The translations under genes were made by a program, and so were the position numbers. A model generated the notes under the pieces. It searched no databases. It saw nothing but the letters and a program-made list of their open reading frames with translations, and was not told the origin of the DNA. From positions 3,162,001 through 3,226,000 of the forward strand of contig JADFUC010000954.1 of assembly GCA_019722365.1 (NCBI GenBank): DNA of 64,000 nt. Direction: 5' to 3'. Of this stretch, positions 60,292 through 64,000 are shown piece by piece (position 1 is the stretch's first letter; every line of letters begins with the position of its first letter). This DNA is from Lithospermum erythrorhizon. Its lineage: Eukaryota; Streptophyta; Magnoliopsida; Boraginales; Boraginaceae.

Positions 60292-61174
60292 GCGACTTGA
60301 TTTTAATAGTCATTTAATTACGTATAAGTTTGATATGATGCTGTATCGTATTAATTTTCAAATAATTGATGTCCTGAATTATTGGTTTCGGTAGTGGTTG
60401 GTCGGTGAGTTCGGTAGTGGACCGGATGACAAGTCACTCTAAGTTATTGCTTTGATATGGCTCATCGCAAATGGAAGTATGCAAAACAAAACTGGATTAC
60501 GCCGTAAGCAATTTCAAGCGGTCAGTCGATTAAGAGATGGAGTTGAGGTTTTTTGTAAAGATAGTTTGAGGTATCAGAGGTGAGAGTTCTTGATTTGGAT
60601 TCCAGGTTTCACGCTTATAGTTGTATGGACAGATTCTGTATTGAGTCGGAACGTTCCCAATTACTATCAGTGGTTTTCACCCTCGTCCCAAGATGTAGGA
60701 TAATTATGATCTTGATCCACTCATAATTATCTCTAGCTAATTAGTTTATTGATATATGTTATATGTTTTCCTCGTAGGTAGGTTAGGCGGCTCGGCCTTT
60801 TTGCATAAAGGCTTTGCCCCTCAGATTAAATCTCAAGTGGCAGGATCAGTTTATTTAGTTCTCGGACAGGGCACTGCTTTTTATTATGGATGAATTTCAA
60901 TCTACTTTTGGATGGGTCACTTGTCTGGTAAGGTACTCGTGAAATTATTAAAGAATAATATATTTCAATAATGTTGTTTATCAAATATTATTGAACAAAA
61001 TTTTGAGTTCAAAACTATAATCTTTTAAATACAAAGGGAGTACCTTTCCCCATTGACCAACATTAATGTAATTCTATGGGAACATATGATAGCTTCAAAT
61101 AGAGTACCATTTTAATTTAAATGGCGTATCTAACAGTTGAACTTGTACCTATTTCTATTTTCTACTATTGATAA
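60292..61174. other. Unassigned intergenic DNA
   Basis: A mixed-composition block at 60380-60900 resembles the decayed element DNA elsewhere in the window, but no domain is readable. AGGGAGTACC at 61038-61047 may be the lone end of a Stowaway-like MITE. Confidence 0.35.
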
Positions 61175-61330
61175 TTAGAGTTGTTAATGAGCCGAGCTAA
61201 ATCGAGCGGTTCGGGAAGTGTTGAGGCTGAAGCTTGGCTTCGATCACTACAGGCCGAGCTTGGCAGATCTCGAGCTAGTTGGCCCGAACGGCTAAACCAA
61301 GCATGCTCGGTAGCTCGGTTATATGAGGTG
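61175..61330. repeat. GAGC/AGCTCG-rich dispersed repeat
   Basis: The words GAGCCGAGCT, GCCGAGCTTGG, CTCGAGCTAG and GTAGCTCGG cluster in 150 bases of otherwise AT-rich DNA. Such AGCTCG-rich blocks recur in plant intergenic DNA. Borders and class are unknown. Confidence 0.35.
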
Positions 61331-61564
61331 TGTGTATATTTAAATAAAATTATAAAACTAATACTCTAATTTTTATTATTTGAGTTTATTGTCAAAGACC
61401 AGGTTTATTAACGATGATATTTTCTTTATAATTTGAAGGTGATGTCGAGGTCCGATTTATTTATTGACCGATTAATGTTAAATACATTATTTTTTTGTCG
61501 CTCTATCCTTTTAAAATTTGAAATGTGCGTCAAGTAAAATTTATTTCGGAATTACTGTTCCGAC

Positions 61565-61752
61565 TCGTTGAGTAAATGTGGCTGACCAATCTTAAGGCTG
61601 GTTGTGGTATGAGCAAAGATACCAGTTCGGGTTCGACTCTTTCGCAGCTCTATTGGTAATAATAAAGAGTGTAGTATAGGGAACCAGCACGGTCGTATGT
61701 GCGTGGTTTCAGGACTTTTTAATCTATGGTACTCCAAGAGCATTTTTTTTAA
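61565..61752 (+). mobile_element. SINE-like element
   Basis: TGGCTGACCAA (about 61578-61588) is one base off the pol III A-box consensus TRGYNNANNNG. GTTCGACTC (about 61630-61638) fits the B box GWTCRANNC, about 50 bases downstream, a normal SINE/tRNA spacing. The body ends in a T run at 61743-61751. The first half does not fold as a tRNA by eye. Confidence 0.4.
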
Positions 61753-61889
61753 CAATTATAAATACAGAGGTAGAAGGCTGGAAGTAAATTAATACTCGAT
61801 TATTTAATAAACTCTCTAAAATAATATTTTGAGTCGGTCAGGCTTCGGGGGATAGGGTTCTAAATTTATAATTAGCTAAAATTATAAGA

Positions 61890-62122
61890 TACTCTCTCCA
61901 ATTTAAAAACATGCATTTTTTCGTTTTTTAAAAGTATCGACTTTAAGTATCAATAACTAATTAATTACATGATGAAAATTGTAAAAATTTATTTTTTTGA
62001 AAATATATTTAAAGACATTTATTGATATTAATTTTACATTTTTTGAAATAAAGAATAAGAAGTAATTGATGGTCAGTAGGCAACATAACGAAAACGTCAT
62101 ATAATTTGAATTGGAGGTAGTA
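61890..62122. mobile_element. Stowaway-like MITE
   Basis: The left end is TACTCTCTCCAATTTAAAAA. The right end, inverted, is TACTACCTCCAATTCAAATT. TA lies at both edges; the interior is AT-rich and non-coding. About 230 bases. Confidence 0.7.
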
Positions 62123-64000
62123 ATACATTTTTGATAATTTAGCTAAGTTTAAGCAACTCCAACTTTAATTGACCAACATGTAATTAAAGTCTGATAAGTT
62201 ATGTAGATTACTAATTACATGATAGTGATTATTTTCTGTTAATATATAGATGAAATCTTATATCATTTAAGTTCATAGGCTATGTAAAAGCTATTAAAAC
62301 TAATGTTGGTGTCCCATTGTCTTTTAATTATATTATAACGATTTAGTCAGGTATTTATTAGATGAAACAAATATTTTAGCGATTCACTAGTGTCTTGGTA
62401 AACAAATATGTGTTCTAGACTTCTTGTAACTTTTTTTCTAAATAAAATACATACCCCTATAAATTATTATCGGTAAAATAAAAGAGATCAATTGGAGGCC
62501 TAGAGTCCATGAGCAATTGGTCTAGTATTACAGAGGGCCATTATGAGTTGCTACTAGACAGCCCAACCTGAACCTCATCCCATGCAGAAGTCATCTAAAA
62601 TTTTACTACTAATTTTTTATCATTTGAATTTTGACCCACTAATAAGAGTCCGTTAAGAATGTGCTAGGGGTCAAAGTGGGCCTTCGTATTTTTTAATGAC
62701 ACGATATATTCTGGCCCGCCCACAGGGCCATTGAATTCATGACATTGGTCAGCCCATCATACTCTTAGGGATAAGGATAGTTAGGCCCGGCCCATTATAC
62801 AATTTTTCATATAATCATAATTCATATGACCATCATACGAAAAATATTGGTTATAAGGAGATATAATTAGAGACACATAAAAAAGGTAGAGGATATTATC
62901 AGATCCTGGACTATCGATTTCGACCACTATGAGTTTACAATTTTTACCTATCGGTTGTTAAATTCAGATTTCCAAAAAATGAAAGAAGCAGTTATCCTCA
63001 TTGGCCGATTCCTAACTTATTAAAGTAAATAAACAATGGTCAATGTATCAAATGATCACAATCCGTGGTCCTCTACTACCATTCTTCTCTTTTTTCTTTT
63101 TCTTTTGGTGGGGAAAAATGTTGAGGTCGTGGTCCTCTACCAAAGAACAAATAAACTTACTCAATTTTTTCTCAACCGACCTCCCAATTTTTTAATTATC
63201 CCCACCTGGAAAATCATTGGAGAGCATATGCTTTTTAGCTGTTGCCTATGTCCCATCGATTCTAACATATATAACTAGCATCGTATCATGTCATTAATAA
63301 TCAAACATACGAATACGCACTCATAAATCATTAACAATTAGGTCAACTATCCTCTTAGACTATATTAATATGCATGTTATGACGGTCTATATATATATTA
63401 TGCATGTATACTATGACCTTATTAATATAAATTTATATGGGACTGGACACTGAGATAAATTAGTAATAAGAAAAGTATCAAGACCTTATTATTAAGCATC
63501 AAAGGTATTAACCTATTAATGTGAAACCTGACTTCATTCTCAATCATCAATTTTAGAATAGAATAAATTTCTCGTTAATAAACAAAATGATATTGTGTAT
63601 CTAATAACAAATTTTTCCATTACCCCCAGTTATTTACTTTATATTGTGGAAAAATCACCCACCACCGACCTCTACATCATGCATGCATATCGTCCACTAG
63701 TAAACAACCAACATACCCAAATGTTCCCACCATCTCATGCCATAAATTATATGCCACTAGTTTCATTAATTAATCTATGTTTGTTGGAGTAGTCTAGTTG
63801 TCTTTGTTATTAATGAAATCTTGTTTGGCAAGAAGTATTTGTAGATAGGTCGAAGAATCAACTTGTCAAACATATAAATATCGAAAGATATAATCAACGC
63901 ATCGAGTTAATTAAAATCATCCCTGATTTTGTTGGTTATTACTTTATTCGTGGTACAAATTAGATGATTATATTCGAGGGCTATATACTTATTATATCAA
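62123..64000. other. AT-rich intergenic DNA to the window end
   Basis: No gene is supported. A slightly GC-richer patch at 62500-62800 carries repeated GGCCCA/GGGCCA words (for example GGCCCGGCCCA near 62786), TCP-like in form but with no gene beside them. Confidence 0.45.

Overview
The window is nuclear DNA of a flowering plant, most likely a eudicot and probably an asterid. It is AT-rich, has spliced genes with GT-AG introns, and is full of plant-type mobile elements: Copia and Gypsy LTR elements, an L1-type LINE with a plant RNase H domain, a TRIM and Stowaway-like MITEs. The asterid suggestion rests only on how the WOX4 and ALC/SPT-like proteins read, and is inference.

Only two host genes can be supported, both on the minus strand and both intact. 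(1) 19917-22890 is a six-exon bHLH transcription factor of the SPATULA/ALCATRAZ clade (289 aa), with a TATA box, a GA tract and a duplicated E2F-like 17-mer upstream. (2) 32870-34186 is a three-exon WUSCHEL-related homeobox gene, WOX4 (248 aa), complete from the MKVHQF start to the WUS box and the FPLHPEAR end. A small upstream ORF overlaps its start codon. Every splice junction in both models is phase 0 and was read directly. The genes lie about 10 kb apart. Both families regulate development (carpel/fruit margin and cambium respectively), but nothing in the sequence shows that they work together.

The rest is repeats and unassigned AT-rich DNA. Left flank: a badly decayed minus-strand Gypsy element of Tat/Ogre type (about 1-7.4 kb, protease remnant near 4.2 kb), a TIR element (9.46-9.99 kb), a plus-strand Copia element with both LTRs (10.99-16.36 kb), a 1.2-kb TIR element (17.37-18.56 kb) and a pararetrovirus- or LTR-element-like leader (18.6-19.5 kb). 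Between the genes: Stowaway-like MITEs and one member of a dispersed repeat pair, plus a palindromic element at 31.5-31.9 kb. Right flank: a minus-strand Copia element with both LTRs (36.95-42.99 kb), then a plus-strand L1-type LINE (43.66-50.73 kb) whose ORF2 is split by a 1.17-kb TRIM (48430-49602). After that come microsatellite-rich AT DNA, a Copia reverse-transcriptase scrap (56.4 kb), an LTR-like block (57.8-58.5 kb), a 555-bp foldback element (59737-60291), a SINE-like sequence (61.6 kb) and one more MITE.

The autonomous elements are all broken by stops and frameshifts, so none looks able to move. The most notable structures are the LINE/TRIM nesting, the foldback element, the unusual cysteine in the bHLH basic region, the upstream ORF of WOX4 and the twin motif upstream of the bHLH gene. 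I found no clearly novel gene system. Element borders are eye alignments, good to tens of bases unless a base-exact reason is given.
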